NCBI GenBank assembly: GCA_017527415.1 | Contig: JAFXQA010000012.1 | Span: 62,001 to 126,000, forward strand | Direction of reading: 5' to 3' | Length of the DNA stretch: 64,000 bases | DNA from: Bacteroidales bacterium | GTDB lineage: Bacteria; Bacteroidota; Bacteroidia; Bacteroidales; UBA932 | Shown: positions 25,980 through 34,301 of the stretch, in pieces | How the letters are laid out: the number at the start of each line of letters is the position of its first letter | How positions within the stretch are numbered: the first letter of the stretch is position 1 | Translations under genes and position numbers: made by a program | Notes under the pieces: model-generated | Databases searched by the model: none | Told to the model about the DNA's origin: nothing | What the model saw: only the letters and a program-made list of their open reading frames with translations

Positions 25980-27533
25980 ATGTTGATTAACATTGTTGGT
26001 GCGAAATGCATAGGAATAGATGCCGTGCCGGTTCTTGTCGAAGTTAAAATCGACAGGGGAATAGGCATTCACCTGGTCGGGTTGGCCGACGTTGCGGTAA
26101 AGGAAAGCCTGCTCCGGACGGTGACCGCGCTGCAGTCGATGGATTTCCATATCCCCGGGAAGAAAATAGTCATCAACCTGGCACCCGCCGACCTGCACAA
26201 GAACGGCAGCGGATACGACCTTCCCATCGCTCTCGGAATCATTGCCGCATCCGGGCAAAGGGACCTGCGGGGGTTGGACAAATACTTGATTATGGGAGAA
26301 TTGGGGCTGGACGGATCTGTCCGCCCGGTTCCAGGCGCACTGCCTTATGCAGAAGTGGCGCTGGATCTCGGACTGAAAGGTTGTATCCTTCCGTCCCGGT
26401 CTGCACTGGAGGCGGCAGAGTTCCGTCAGGCAAGAATCTACGGAGTGGAGAACCTGGCCGAGGTGCTTTCCATCCTGGAAGAAAAGGAGGACAGGGATGA
26501 CCTTTTGATATGGAACCGTCCGGAGTATGCACAGGTTTCGGAACCGCCGGTTGGCAACGCATGTATGGACTTTTCGGAAATAATCGGGCAGGAAGCGGCC
26601 AAGCGGGCTGCCGAAGTGGCGGTAAGCGGGGGACACAACCTGATTCTCATCGGCCCTCCCGGAGGAGGGAAAAGCTCTCTGGCAAAGGCGATTACAGGAA
26701 TCCTTCCGCCAATGACCATGGAAGAGTCGCTGGTAACGAGCAAGATATACTCAGTGTCCGGACTCCCGACCCGCGATGCCGGTCTAATCCGACGGAGGCC
26801 GTTTCGTGCGCCGCATTACAGCGCCTCCCTGGCAGCTATAGTCGGAGGAGGTAACGGCGGTAACATCGTGCCCGGAGAGATATCCCTCGCGCATAACGGC
26901 GTGCTGTTCTGTGACGAGTTCGCCCAGATGCCCAAATCGGTCGTGGAGGCTCTCCGGGGGCCGATGGAAGACAGGAAGGTGGTAGTCTCGCGCCTCAGGG
27001 GAAAGGTGGAATATCCGGCATCATTCATGCTTGTGGCGGCCACGAACCCATGCCCCTGCGGCTACTATGGCGATGGCGACCGCTGCACTTGTACCGTGGG
27101 TCAGCGGGTGGGTTATCTCAACCGTCTCTCAGGGCCACTTCTGGACAGGATAGACCTGCATGTATGGATGAGCCCTTTGGATACCCGCCGCCTGATCGAG
27201 AGGCCGAAAGGGGAGAGCAGTGCGTCGGTGGCGGCGCGGGTGATGAAAGCGCGTCAAGTGCAGTTGAAACGCTTACGAGGAGAGGGGATCAGCACGAATG
27301 CAGAGATGGGAAATGCCCTTATGGAAAGGTTTTGCCCGCTCTCAGAAGACTGCAAGTCCCTGTTGGAGTCCATCATAGACCGTCTGGGGCTGTCTGCCCG
27401 CGCATATTCCCGCATAGTGCGTATCTCCCGCACTATAGCCGACCTTGCCGGCAGCCCGGACATCCTCCCCGCGCATATAGGCGAAGCCTCGGGCTACCGC
27501 CTCCTTGACCGCCGTAATTTCGGGGAATTATAA
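25980..27533 (+). CDS. YifB/ComM-family Mg-chelatase-like AAA+ ATPase
   Basis: 517 residues, usual length. N-terminal ChlI-like domain (IGIHLVGLADVAVKESLLR, LAPADLHKNGSGYDLPIALG), central AAA+ domain with GPPGGGKSSLAK (Walker A), GVLFCDEF (Walker B), VAATNPCPCGYYGD with the cysteine-rich CxCG...CTCT insertion typical of the family, and an arginine-rich C-terminal helical domain. ComM helicases drive branch migration during natural transformation; family members occur in non-competent bacteria too. Divergent from tsaE with 28 bases between starts. Confidence 0.93.
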   Translation: MLINIVGAKCIGIDAVPVLVEVKIDRGIGIHLVGLADVAVKESLLRTVTALQSMDFHIPGKKIVINLAPADLHKNGSGYDLPIALGIIAASGQRDLRGLDKYLIMGELGLDGSVRPVPGALPYAEVALDLGLKGCILPSRSALEAAEFRQARIYGVENLAEVLSILEEKEDRDDLLIWNRPEYAQVSEPPVGNACMDFSEIIGQEAAKRAAEVAVSGGHNLILIGPPGGGKSSLAKAITGILPPMTMEESLVTSKIYSVSGLPTRDAGLIRRRPFRAPHYSASLAAIVGGGNGGNIVPGEISLAHNGVLFCDEFAQMPKSVVEALRGPMEDRKVVVSRLRGKVEYPASFMLVAATNPCPCGYYGDGDRCTCTVGQRVGYLNRLSGPLLDRIDLHVWMSPLDTRRLIERPKGESSASVAARVMKARQVQLKRLRGEGISTNAEMGNALMERFCPLSEDCKSLLESIIDRLGLSARAYSRIVRISRTIADLAGSPDILPAHIGEASGYRLLDRRNFGEL

Positions 27534-27537
27534 CGCT

Positions 27538-27840
27538 CTACTGAATCTCGAAGAGGTTCAGGAAGCCGGTCATCATGAAGACGGCGCGGATTTCGTTGTT
27601 AATGGAGCGGACTATGACCTTACCACCCTTTTCGGAAGCGGCTTTGCGTATGGTCAGGAACAAGCGTAGACCGGAACTGGAAATGTAGCTCAACTCGCTG
27701 CAGTCCAGCACGATGGTGCCGGCTGCATCTGCCTTGAGTTCTTCGAACATGGGTGCTGCCTCCACAGATGCGGGGGTGTCGAGACGGCCGACCAGAGAGG
27801 CCGTCACGCATGAAGCGTCTCTTGTAATCTTAACTTCCAT
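27538..27840 (-). CDS. STAS-domain anti-sigma factor antagonist
   Basis: 100 residues, single STAS domain of the SpoIIAA/RsbV type: LVGRLDTPAS, TIVLDCSELSYISSSGLRLFLTI. The phosphorylatable serine would be Ser55 in the SSSGLR loop (the usual preceding Asp is Ser here). Such proteins bind a kinase-type anti-sigma factor when unphosphorylated. It is the last gene of a seven-gene operon and starts 1 base after the SpoIIE-type gene, whose product carries both the matching phosphatase and the kinase-like domain. Confidence 0.92.
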   Translation of the reverse strand: MEVKITRDASCVTASLVGRLDTPASVEAAPMFEELKADAAGTIVLDCSELSYISSSGLRLFLTIRKAASEKGGKVIVRSINNEIRAVFMMTGFLNLFEIQ

Positions 27841-27841
27841 C

Positions 27842-30019
27842 TTATTGTATTTTTTTAGTCATCGTCAGAATGTTCATGTTTTCCTTGCGCTCGTAGCTTA
27901 CCGAGTCCATTATCTGGCGGACCAGATGGATGCCCAGTCCGCCTATGGGGCGGTCTTCCACGCTTGCCGAAATGTCCACCTCCGGTTTTGCGGTAGGATC
28001 GAAGGCCTTTCCGCTGTCGGAAAGCACGAATCTCAATTCATCCCCTTCGCGGGAAACGTCAAGTTCCACGGACCCGTATCCTTCTTCGGGGTAAGCATAG
28101 TTGATAACGTTGGTCACTGCCTCTTCCAAAGCCAGGTTGAGGCCGGGAACAAGGGTCTCATCTATGCCAAGTCCCGGGGAAAGGGCTTCCAGCCAGTCCT
28201 GAAGACGTGAAACCTGCCTGATATCATTATGCAGGACCAGATGTGTCCCGAAGATGTCCTTGTCTTTGCCGAGATAGTGGATGAACAGCATGGTGAGATC
28301 ATCGCTCTGGGGTGCTTCCCCGACGAATGCACGCACCTGGGCTTCGACGGTCTTGAGGTGCTCGTAAGCACCCTTGCGGCCATGGAGAGCCTTTTTCATC
28401 CTATCCTCACCAAATTGTTCATGTGCGGAGTTCTCCGCCTCGTTCAGACCGTCGGTATAGAGGAAAAGGGCATCGTCGTAGTGAAAATCCATCTCCTGCT
28501 CCTTGAATTCCATCCCAGACATGATTCCCAGAGGGAGGTTCGCCTCGACCGGAAGCATCTGCATAGAACTTGTAAGCAGGATGGGGGGATTATGTCCGGC
28601 ATTGCAGTAGCGCAGGTGGCCTTTCTGCAAGTCCAGCACGCCGCAGAAGAAGGTGACGAACATATTGCTCTCGTTCATCGCCGACAAGCTGTCGTTCATG
28701 ATGCGGACGATGGCGCTTGGGCTGTCTTCGCGGGCTGCCAGATTGCGGAAGGACGTGCGGGTGACGGCCATTACCAGCGAAGCCGGCACGCCCTTGCCGC
28801 TCACGTCCCCTATGCAGAAGAACAGTTTCTCGTCCCTTATGAAATAGTCGTAGAGATCACCTCCGACCTCCTTGGCGGGTACTATGTCGGCAGCCATGTC
28901 CAGGTCGTGGCGCTCCGGGAAGGGAGGGAATACCTTGGGGACCATCGACATCTGTATGCCGCTGGCAATGTTGAGTTCACCCTCCATGCGCTCACGCTTT
29001 TCGTTGAGTTTTTTGTTCTGCTCATAGTGCCTGTACATAGAGCGGAACATCAGTATGAGCATCATGATGCCGAGAATCTGGAAAATTGTAACCATCAGGC
29101 TGACATTTTTCAGATTGCGGAAAATTTCATCTTCCGGAATTATGATGGACATGGCCCACCCGGTTCGCTCTACAGGGGAGAAATAGACGAAGTCGTTCCT
29201 GCCATTGTATTTGATATTCGTATGGCCGGATTCTCCGGACAGCAAGGCCCGGTTAAGTTCGCGGGTTGCCGAGGTATCGTCCATGCGGGAGATCAGGTCG
29301 TTGATGGTATGGTTCATCACAAGCGACTCCACCGGGCATACCATTATCTGTCCGGAACGGCTGACAACCATGTTGAAAGCGTTTGGATAAACGGTCATAT
29401 TCCCCACCAGGTCCGTGAGCCAGTCCAAGGATATGTCTGCGGTAAGCACGGCGGCAGTTTTGCCTTTAGAGTCCTTGACGGGCATGGAGAACGTGGTCAT
29501 GAGGATATCACCTCCGCCCGTGTCTATATAAGGTTCCGACCAGTAACCGGATTCGTTTTCAAGGGCTTTGTAGAACCACTCCTGGGCAGGATAATCATAT
29601 TCCTCGGTAGCAAGAGAGGAAAACCTCAGATCTCCGCCCGGAGCCTGGAATACGTATGGAGAGTATAATGGCCTGTCGGGAAGATACCCCGGCACCATGG
29701 CGACGGTGGAACCTACCACAACGGGATTGTCCTGCACGATGCGCTGGGCCACCCGGTGCAGGCTGTCGGGCACACTCATGCACCACTCGACGATCCATAC
29801 ACTGTTCCGCACCGCGGCCTCGGCCTGGTTGATGATGTCCATGATCTTGTTTTGAGCGGCTTCCAGCTGGCTCTCGGCACGATTGTTCGCCTCCTGCTGC
29901 ATGCCTTTGCGGGAGAAGGTATACTGAAGGATGGAACTTGCTTCGAGCGTGGCGACAACCACGATTATTATCATCAGCCCGGCGCGGGACCATTGGCGTA
30001 CTACTTCTGTGACTTTCAT
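27842..30019 (-). CDS. Membrane SpoIIE-type PP2C phosphatase with sensor and kinase-like domains
   Basis: 725 residues. Membrane helix about 14-34 and again about 315-336 enclose a periplasmic Cache-like sensor (DPVVVGSTVAMVPGYLP, AQEWFYKALENESGYWSEPYIDTGGGDILMTTF). Cytoplasmic part: a PP2C phosphatase (MVPKVFPPFPERHDLDMAADIVPAKEVGGDLYDYF, FFCIGDVSGKGVPASLVMA, LFLYTDGLNEAEN), then an RsbW-like ATPase domain (LEEAVTNVINYAYPE, LSDSGKAFDP, GGLGIHLVRQIMDSV). Phosphatase and anti-sigma-kinase-like domain in one chain is unusual compared with separate Rsb proteins. It should act on the STAS protein encoded next. Start overlaps the upstream kinase gene by 4 bases. Confidence 0.92.
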   Translation of the reverse strand: MKVTEVVRQWSRAGLMIIIVVVATLEASSILQYTFSRKGMQQEANNRAESQLEAAQNKIMDIINQAEAAVRNSVWIVEWCMSVPDSLHRVAQRIVQDNPVVVGSTVAMVPGYLPDRPLYSPYVFQAPGGDLRFSSLATEEYDYPAQEWFYKALENESGYWSEPYIDTGGGDILMTTFSMPVKDSKGKTAAVLTADISLDWLTDLVGNMTVYPNAFNMVVSRSGQIMVCPVESLVMNHTINDLISRMDDTSATRELNRALLSGESGHTNIKYNGRNDFVYFSPVERTGWAMSIIIPEDEIFRNLKNVSLMVTIFQILGIMMLILMFRSMYRHYEQNKKLNEKRERMEGELNIASGIQMSMVPKVFPPFPERHDLDMAADIVPAKEVGGDLYDYFIRDEKLFFCIGDVSGKGVPASLVMAVTRTSFRNLAAREDSPSAIVRIMNDSLSAMNESNMFVTFFCGVLDLQKGHLRYCNAGHNPPILLTSSMQMLPVEANLPLGIMSGMEFKEQEMDFHYDDALFLYTDGLNEAENSAHEQFGEDRMKKALHGRKGAYEHLKTVEAQVRAFVGEAPQSDDLTMLFIHYLGKDKDIFGTHLVLHNDIRQVSRLQDWLEALSPGLGIDETLVPGLNLALEEAVTNVINYAYPEEGYGSVELDVSREGDELRFVLSDSGKAFDPTAKPEVDISASVEDRPIGGLGIHLVRQIMDSVSYERKENMNILTMTKKIQ

Positions 30020-30846
30020 AGGACGCTCCGGAGTTGTTCGCGGAATTCAGGCATGGGGCGCCTGGTGTCCCGCTCGATTATGATGGTCTTGAGGCCTGCA
30101 TAGGGGCCGATTTCTTCCTCTATGTCTTTCAGGCTGCGGCCGGCTCCGAAATATGCGGGTGCAAACTCCTGCCAGAAGCGGATGGAAAGGGCTTTTGGCA
30201 TGTGGAAGGTCTCCTGGATGAAGGGCTCGTCGCTCAGGCAGCAGCACACATAGACCATCCCCACGTCGAAGAGATGGTTGCCCCAGCAGAAGTCTCCCAG
30301 GTCGATGAAATAGCGTTTGTCGCCTACGAAAATAGCATTGCTGAACTGCAGGTCGCCGTGAATGGCCGTGTCTTCATCAGGGGTGTCGGCGATGAACTTC
30401 CCGAGTTTGTCCTTCTCTGCGGATGTAAAGAATGGATTCTCCGCCAAAAGCCTGTAATAGCGGTCCTTCACGTTCTCGAAAGCCTTGGTGTCCACATGAG
30501 TGGAGTGCAGTTTAAGGCACATCTGAGCGAACTCACTGGCAAACTGCCCCACTTTTTCCGGCTCGTCGGCCGTGGCGCGTGAGTAGGATTTCTTGCCCAC
30601 GATGCGCTTGAAGCGGATGCCGTAGCGGCCGTCCTCCGTCACCACGTATTCTCCGGGTTCCGGGGTGGGAATGCCCAGCTCGTACACCTTGCGGGCTAGG
30701 TTCATCTCGTCCAGAGGCTGCTGTATCTTGCCGGGGAAATAGAGCTTCAGCATCACCGAAGGGTCGGTCTTGTGGTCGAAACTCTCGCCGTTGGCGCCGC
30801 CGCCGGAGAGGATGTAATCGTTCAGGGAAATCTTAATTGCGTCCAT
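30016..30846 (-). CDS. Small kinase-fold protein, TIGR02172/aminoglycoside-phosphotransferase type
   Basis: 276 residues. A kinase-like fold is indicated by the glycine-rich start (ISLNDYILSGGGANGESFDHKTDPSVMLKLYFP with the Lys), the catalytic-loop motif IHGDLQFSNAIF (HGDxxxxN) and the metal Asp in FIDLGDFCWGNH. This matches the TIGR02172 group, related to choline/aminoglycoside kinases. Substrate unknown. Its gene overlaps the (p)ppGpp-hydrolase-like gene upstream by 14 bases and the SpoIIE-type gene downstream by 4, so it is clearly part of the operon. Confidence 0.8.
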   Translation of the reverse strand: MDAIKISLNDYILSGGGANGESFDHKTDPSVMLKLYFPGKIQQPLDEMNLARKVYELGIPTPEPGEYVVTEDGRYGIRFKRIVGKKSYSRATADEPEKVGQFASEFAQMCLKLHSTHVDTKAFENVKDRYYRLLAENPFFTSAEKDKLGKFIADTPDEDTAIHGDLQFSNAIFVGDKRYFIDLGDFCWGNHLFDVGMVYVCCCLSDEPFIQETFHMPKALSIRFWQEFAPAYFGAGRSLKDIEEEIGPYAGLKTIIIERDTRRPMPEFREQLRSVL

Positions 30847-31417
30847 CGAATACCTGGTTTATAAGTTGTTCAAATTCCTGAAAGGCGAATGTGTCCGAAA
30901 GCTCCCGGAGGGAATCGGCGAGGCCGCGGTAGTGCCATTCGTGCTCGCGGCGGTCCGTCACATGGAAAAGGTTCCAGAAGGCATCTCCCTGCACCGCGTA
31001 GTCGCGGGCTATGGCCCTCATGTTGGAAAGTTTGTCGCCGAGAGCTACCATCTTCGCATCGTGCGAAGCGCGGGCGAGACGGTCGATGGCGGCCTGTTTG
31101 CGCGCGTGCCAGCTGTCCTCCTCGCTCACTCCGGCCTCGAATTCGTCGCTCTCGTCCGCCACAAGCGCTGCCACCCTGTTTCCGAACTCCCTGCGGAGTT
31201 CTTCCACCGTCACGTCCGTATCTTCTATCGTATCGTGAAGGGCGGCAGCGGCCAGGAGTTCCTGGTCGGATGTCATGGTGGATACGATTGCCACAGCCTC
31301 CATCGGGTGGACAATGTAGGGAAAGCCCTTGCCGCGGCGTTCGGTGCCTGCATGGGCGTGGACCGCAAACACTATCGCGCGGTCCAGCAGGTCTGTATTC
31401 AGGGGTTTGTTTGCCAT
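30833..31417 (-). CDS. HD-domain (p)ppGpp hydrolase-like protein (MESH1/SpoT-HD type)
   Basis: 194 residues. Single HD domain like the hydrolase half of SpoT/Rel: AVHAHAGTERRGKGFPYIVHPMEAVAIV (first metal His), AAALHDTIEDTDVTVEELRREFGNRVAALV (HD and the ED motif), and MVALGDKLSNMRAIARD (the KxxNMR motif with the last metal Asp). No synthetase, TGS or ACT domain. It should hydrolyse (p)ppGpp or a related 3'-pyrophosphate. The synthetase-like gene lies 3 bases upstream. Confidence 0.87.
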   Translation of the reverse strand: MANKPLNTDLLDRAIVFAVHAHAGTERRGKGFPYIVHPMEAVAIVSTMTSDQELLAAAALHDTIEDTDVTVEELRREFGNRVAALVADESDEFEAGVSEEDSWHARKQAAIDRLARASHDAKMVALGDKLSNMRAIARDYAVQGDAFWNLFHVTDRREHEWHYRGLADSLRELSDTFAFQEFEQLINQVFDGRN

Positions 31418-31420
31418 AAG

Positions 31421-32500
31421 TTACTGATTCATGAAAGGCAGGTCCTTGCTCTGTTCCACCAGGAACTCCGCCATGTATTCGTTGCTTTCTGAGGGGCCGT
31501 TCAGCGTCTCCAGCATCAACTTGAGACCTATCTTGCCTCCTCCGTTCTTGAGGATGTAGGCCGTGCAGAGGTTCTGGGGCGCCACGCTGGAAGCGAGGAT
31601 GTCTAGGTCCGTCAGGCCTATCTGGAAGCAGGCGATCTGGTATGCGGCCTCGGAGAAGTCCTTTATCATCTTCTGGATATCTCCAAGCGTGCTGAAGCGC
31701 ATGCCCTGGAACAGGGGAAGGAAGTTGGACAGGTCCACTTCCTGGATCTCCGCCTGATTGATGGAGGCGATGCGGCGGTTGAGCCGGTCAAAAGGCCGGA
31801 TGGTGAGATAGCTGCGGAAGGAATCTCCGTCAAGGGCCACCTCCGAGAGATTTCCGGATGCCACCAGTTGCTGCACCTTACGGCGATAGTCGGCCAGCTC
31901 CCGGCGGATGCGGCTGAACTCGTCATCTACCAGTTCGAGCATGCCGGCCAGCCGGCTGAGGTTGCGCAGATACACCTTCGGGATCTCCACCCCGCTCTTG
32001 TAGCCCGTGTCGTGGTTCATATTCGCCCAGGCGTGCTGCAGGACGGTGCGCATCTGTACTTCGAAGCGTATCCTGTTAAGCTCGGGGTGTTCCGGGTCGG
32101 AGTAGGATTTTTCGGGGATGCGGCAGATGTAGTGAAGGGAAAGGTAACCGAAACTGTCTGTCTCGTGAGCCTTGCGCTTGTCTACGGAATTCTCCCAGTC
32201 GATCTCAAAAAGGCGCTCCAGCGCAGATGCAACCTTGTCTACGTCATCTATGTAGAAAGTGATGACGCGAAGCCCGATTATATCGGTGATGTCGTAAATA
32301 CTGGAATACTTGCTCCCTTTAAGCTGAAGTTTTCCGGCAAGGGACCCTTCCGTCTTTACGCGGTGCTCCAAGGCTGCTACGATGAGCCCCGCCTCGTCGA
32401 AAAAGCCCTTCAGCCTTTCGGAGATAAGCTCAGCCATTTTCGAATATACCGGCAGCAGGCTGCGATACTGCTCCAGCAGTTCCTGTGAGTGAGTGTCCAT
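31421..32500 (-). CDS. RelA/SpoT-type (p)ppGpp synthetase domain protein
   Basis: 359 residues. Residues about 45-190 carry the synthetase fold: VAALEHRVKTEGSLAGKLQLKG, DITDIIGLRVITFYIDDV, FGYLSLHYIC (GYxSLH) and IRFEVQMRTVLQHAWANMNHD with the catalytic Glu. No HD hydrolase domain precedes it and no TGS/ACT follows; instead there is a C-terminal helical region of about 150 residues with unknown role. Predicted to make (p)ppGpp from GDP/GTP and ATP. Overlaps the dipeptidase stop by 1 base and precedes the HD hydrolase gene. Confidence 0.88.
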   Translation of the reverse strand: MDTHSQELLEQYRSLLPVYSKMAELISERLKGFFDEAGLIVAALEHRVKTEGSLAGKLQLKGSKYSSIYDITDIIGLRVITFYIDDVDKVASALERLFEIDWENSVDKRKAHETDSFGYLSLHYICRIPEKSYSDPEHPELNRIRFEVQMRTVLQHAWANMNHDTGYKSGVEIPKVYLRNLSRLAGMLELVDDEFSRIRRELADYRRKVQQLVASGNLSEVALDGDSFRSYLTIRPFDRLNRRIASINQAEIQEVDLSNFLPLFQGMRFSTLGDIQKMIKDFSEAAYQIACFQIGLTDLDILASSVAPQNLCTAYILKNGGGKIGLKLMLETLNGPSESNEYMAEFLVEQSKDLPFMNQ

Positions 32501-33189
32501 CAGAGTTGAGTTACAGGGTGATTGAAATATGTGTCTTTATAAGGCTCATCGGCCAGGGTAAAATGCCACCATTCGCTCTCCAGAGGCTTGAAGCCGTGGC
32601 GGAGCATGGCGTCGCGAAGAAGCATCCTGTTGGTGAACTGCTGTTCTGTGATGGCCGTATAATCCGGGTGGCTTTCTACGCCGAACCAGTCGAAGGTGCC
32701 GCCCATGTCCACTTCTTTTTCCGTTATCATGTCAAACAGAGTCAGATCGACGGTAGAGCCCCGCGTGTGGCCGCTTTTGGCCATGATGTAATCCTGCTCG
32801 AAGAGCACGCTCTTGTCCAGGTCGGGATAGAAATAGCGCTTCATGAGAGTATCCGGCACGTTGGCAGCCCAGCGAACGAAGTGGTCCACTGCACACTGGG
32901 GGCGGTAGGCGTCGTAAATCTTGAGGCGGTAGCCCTTGGTGATCATCTCATCGCTGACATCCTTCAGGGCAACTGCGGCTTCCCTTGTGAGGAGGGCGGC
33001 AGGTTGCAGATAGCCGTCGATACGGGTGCCCACGAAGTTATAGGTGCCAAAATAGCGGATTTCCAGAATCGCGTCCGGCACCACGTCGGTGATGTTGACG
33101 AACGCCTTTTCGAAGGCCCTGTCCTGCCTGCTCTGGCAGCAGCCGGTCAGCAGAAGAAAAGAAAGCAGTATTCTTATGCAATTATTCAT
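32500..33189 (-). CDS. D-alanyl-D-alanine dipeptidase lipoprotein (VanX/DdpX type)
   Basis: 229 residues with a lipoprotein-like signal MNNCIRILLSFLLLTGC. Zinc-dipeptidase motifs are present: SGHTRGSTVDLTL (first His and Asp ligands) and ESEWWHF (catalytic Glu and last His). The Arg of the active site is in YDAYRPQ. It would split free D-Ala-D-Ala, in the periplasm here because of the signal, so recycling of wall dipeptide is more likely than glycopeptide resistance; no VanH/VanA are near. Overlaps the upstream barrel gene by 8 bases. Confidence 0.9.
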   Translation of the reverse strand: MNNCIRILLSFLLLTGCCQSRQDRAFEKAFVNITDVVPDAILEIRYFGTYNFVGTRIDGYLQPAALLTREAAVALKDVSDEMITKGYRLKIYDAYRPQCAVDHFVRWAANVPDTLMKRYFYPDLDKSVLFEQDYIMAKSGHTRGSTVDLTLFDMITEKEVDMGGTFDWFGVESHPDYTAITEQQFTNRMLLRDAMLRHGFKPLESEWWHFTLADEPYKDTYFNHPVTQL

Positions 33190-33754
33190 TTGAGAAAGAC
33201 GGGATGCTGATTCCTATGCCGCCCTGGATGGAGTAGCGGGTGTATATCAGATTGATGCTGAACCATTTAAGCGGCTGCACGGAAATGCCTCCGCCAAAGT
33301 CGAAATAGTGAATCCTGGACCCCGGGGTCACTTTGTATGGGTGGTAAAGAGTGATTGAGGCATCATCATCGGCCTCAGCATTCAATTTGGAGGCGTCCGT
33401 GATACCTTCGTTCGACTGCATATACCCCACCAATGGCATTACCCTCAACCATTTGAGAACCGGGAACTGATATCCTGCATTGATCAAGACCACTTTGTCG
33501 TCATTCCATTTGGTATCGCTGACGGTGTTGTCGTATCTGTGCTGCGGCAAAGCCGTGGTAATGCCCAGATAGACGCCCCATGCCATCACGCTCCCGCCCA
33601 GAGTAAGACGTGAATATTTGGTATTAGTGGCCACCTGGCTCAGGTTGATGCCGACCTCGTAGCGGCCTTGATTGAGGGAAAGGTCGAAATACTGGGCATT
33701 CACTGCAACTATGGAGCAGATGGCCAGGAGAATGGTTAATAGAGTACGTTTCAT
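33182..33754 (-). CDS. Outer-membrane beta-barrel protein, first gene of the alarmone operon
   Basis: 190 residues, signal peptide MKRTLLTILLAICSIVAVNA ending AVNA-Q. The mature part has alternating strands (YEVGINLSQVATN, GGSVMAWGVYLGITTAL, FDFGGGISVQPLKWFSINLIYTRYSIQGGIGISI). It is the promoter-proximal gene of the seven-gene operon and overlaps the dipeptidase by 8 bases. Function unknown. Confidence 0.8.
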   Translation of the reverse strand: MKRTLLTILLAICSIVAVNAQYFDLSLNQGRYEVGINLSQVATNTKYSRLTLGGSVMAWGVYLGITTALPQHRYDNTVSDTKWNDDKVVLINAGYQFPVLKWLRVMPLVGYMQSNEGITDASKLNAEADDDASITLYHPYKVTPGSRIHYFDFGGGISVQPLKWFSINLIYTRYSIQGGIGISIPSFSNE

Positions 33755-33777
33755 TGGTACAATGACGTTGAATTCTA

Positions 33778-33785
33778 CAAATATA
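33778..33785 (-). promoter_or_regulatory. -7 promoter element (TATATTTG), seven-gene operon
   Basis: TATATTTG on the minus strand 23 bases before the ATG at 33754. It appears to be the only promoter for 27538-33754, as all later gaps are 3 bases or less or overlaps. Confidence 0.6.
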
Positions 33786-33808
33786 ATCTTTTTTCAAAGC
33801 ATATTCAC

Positions 33809-33816
33809 TATCTTTG
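33809..33816 (+). promoter_or_regulatory. -7 promoter element (TATCTTTG), export protein
   Basis: TATCTTTG ending 8 bases before the ATG at 33825. Confidence 0.6.
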
Positions 33817-33824
33817 CGGCTGCG

Positions 33825-34301
33825 ATGCTCAAGAAATACATCATAGTTTTCCTGATTTCCATGGTGCCGCTGATCGAACTTCGCGGCGCCGTGCCTTACG
33901 CCGTGGGCTTCGGGCTTCCTCTATGGCCGTCGATGATCATCGCGGTGATAGGCAACATGTTGCCCGTACCGTTCATCTTCCTGTTTGCGCGCAAGGTGTT
34001 GGAATGGGGAAAGGACAAGAAGGTTATCGGTGGATTCTTCCGCTGGTGCCTTGAAAAAGGGGACAAAGCGAGGGTGAAACTGGAATCCAAGGCCGGACGC
34101 GGCCTCTACATCGCCCTGCTGCTTTTCGTCGGCATCCCGCTGCCCGGCACGGGCGCGTGGACCGGCACCCTGGCGGCCAGCTTCTTGAACATGGATTTCA
34201 AGAAGAGCGTGCTGTACGTCCTCCTGGGCGTACTACTCGCAGGTGTGATAATGCTGATCGCCTCCCTTGGTGTGGTCGGCGCCATCTCGCTGGCTAAATA
34301 G
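33825..34301 (+). CDS. Small multidrug export protein family (COG2426/PF06695-like)
   Basis: 158 residues. Four membrane helices with the family start MLKKYIIVFLISMVPLIELRGAVPYAVGFGLP, then GNMLPVPFIFLFARKVLEW, a cytoplasmic basic loop, VGIPLPGTGAWTGTLAASFL and the final helix. The twin ELRGAVP and PLPGTGAWTG motifs are characteristic. Substrate is not known despite the family name. Convergent with the PfkB kinase gene, overlapping by 8 bases. Confidence 0.85.
   Translation: MLKKYIIVFLISMVPLIELRGAVPYAVGFGLPLWPSMIIAVIGNMLPVPFIFLFARKVLEWGKDKKVIGGFFRWCLEKGDKARVKLESKAGRGLYIALLLFVGIPLPGTGAWTGTLAASFLNMDFKKSVLYVLLGVLLAGVIMLIASLGVVGAISLAK

Noticed and set aside
28229..29668. Plus-strand frame across the SpoIIE-type gene
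   Set aside because: Antisense shadow of a well-supported gene.
32500..33189. Vancomycin-resistance cluster
   Set aside because: Only a VanX-type dipeptidase is present, with an export signal; VanH, VanA and VanRS are absent, so wall recycling is more likely.
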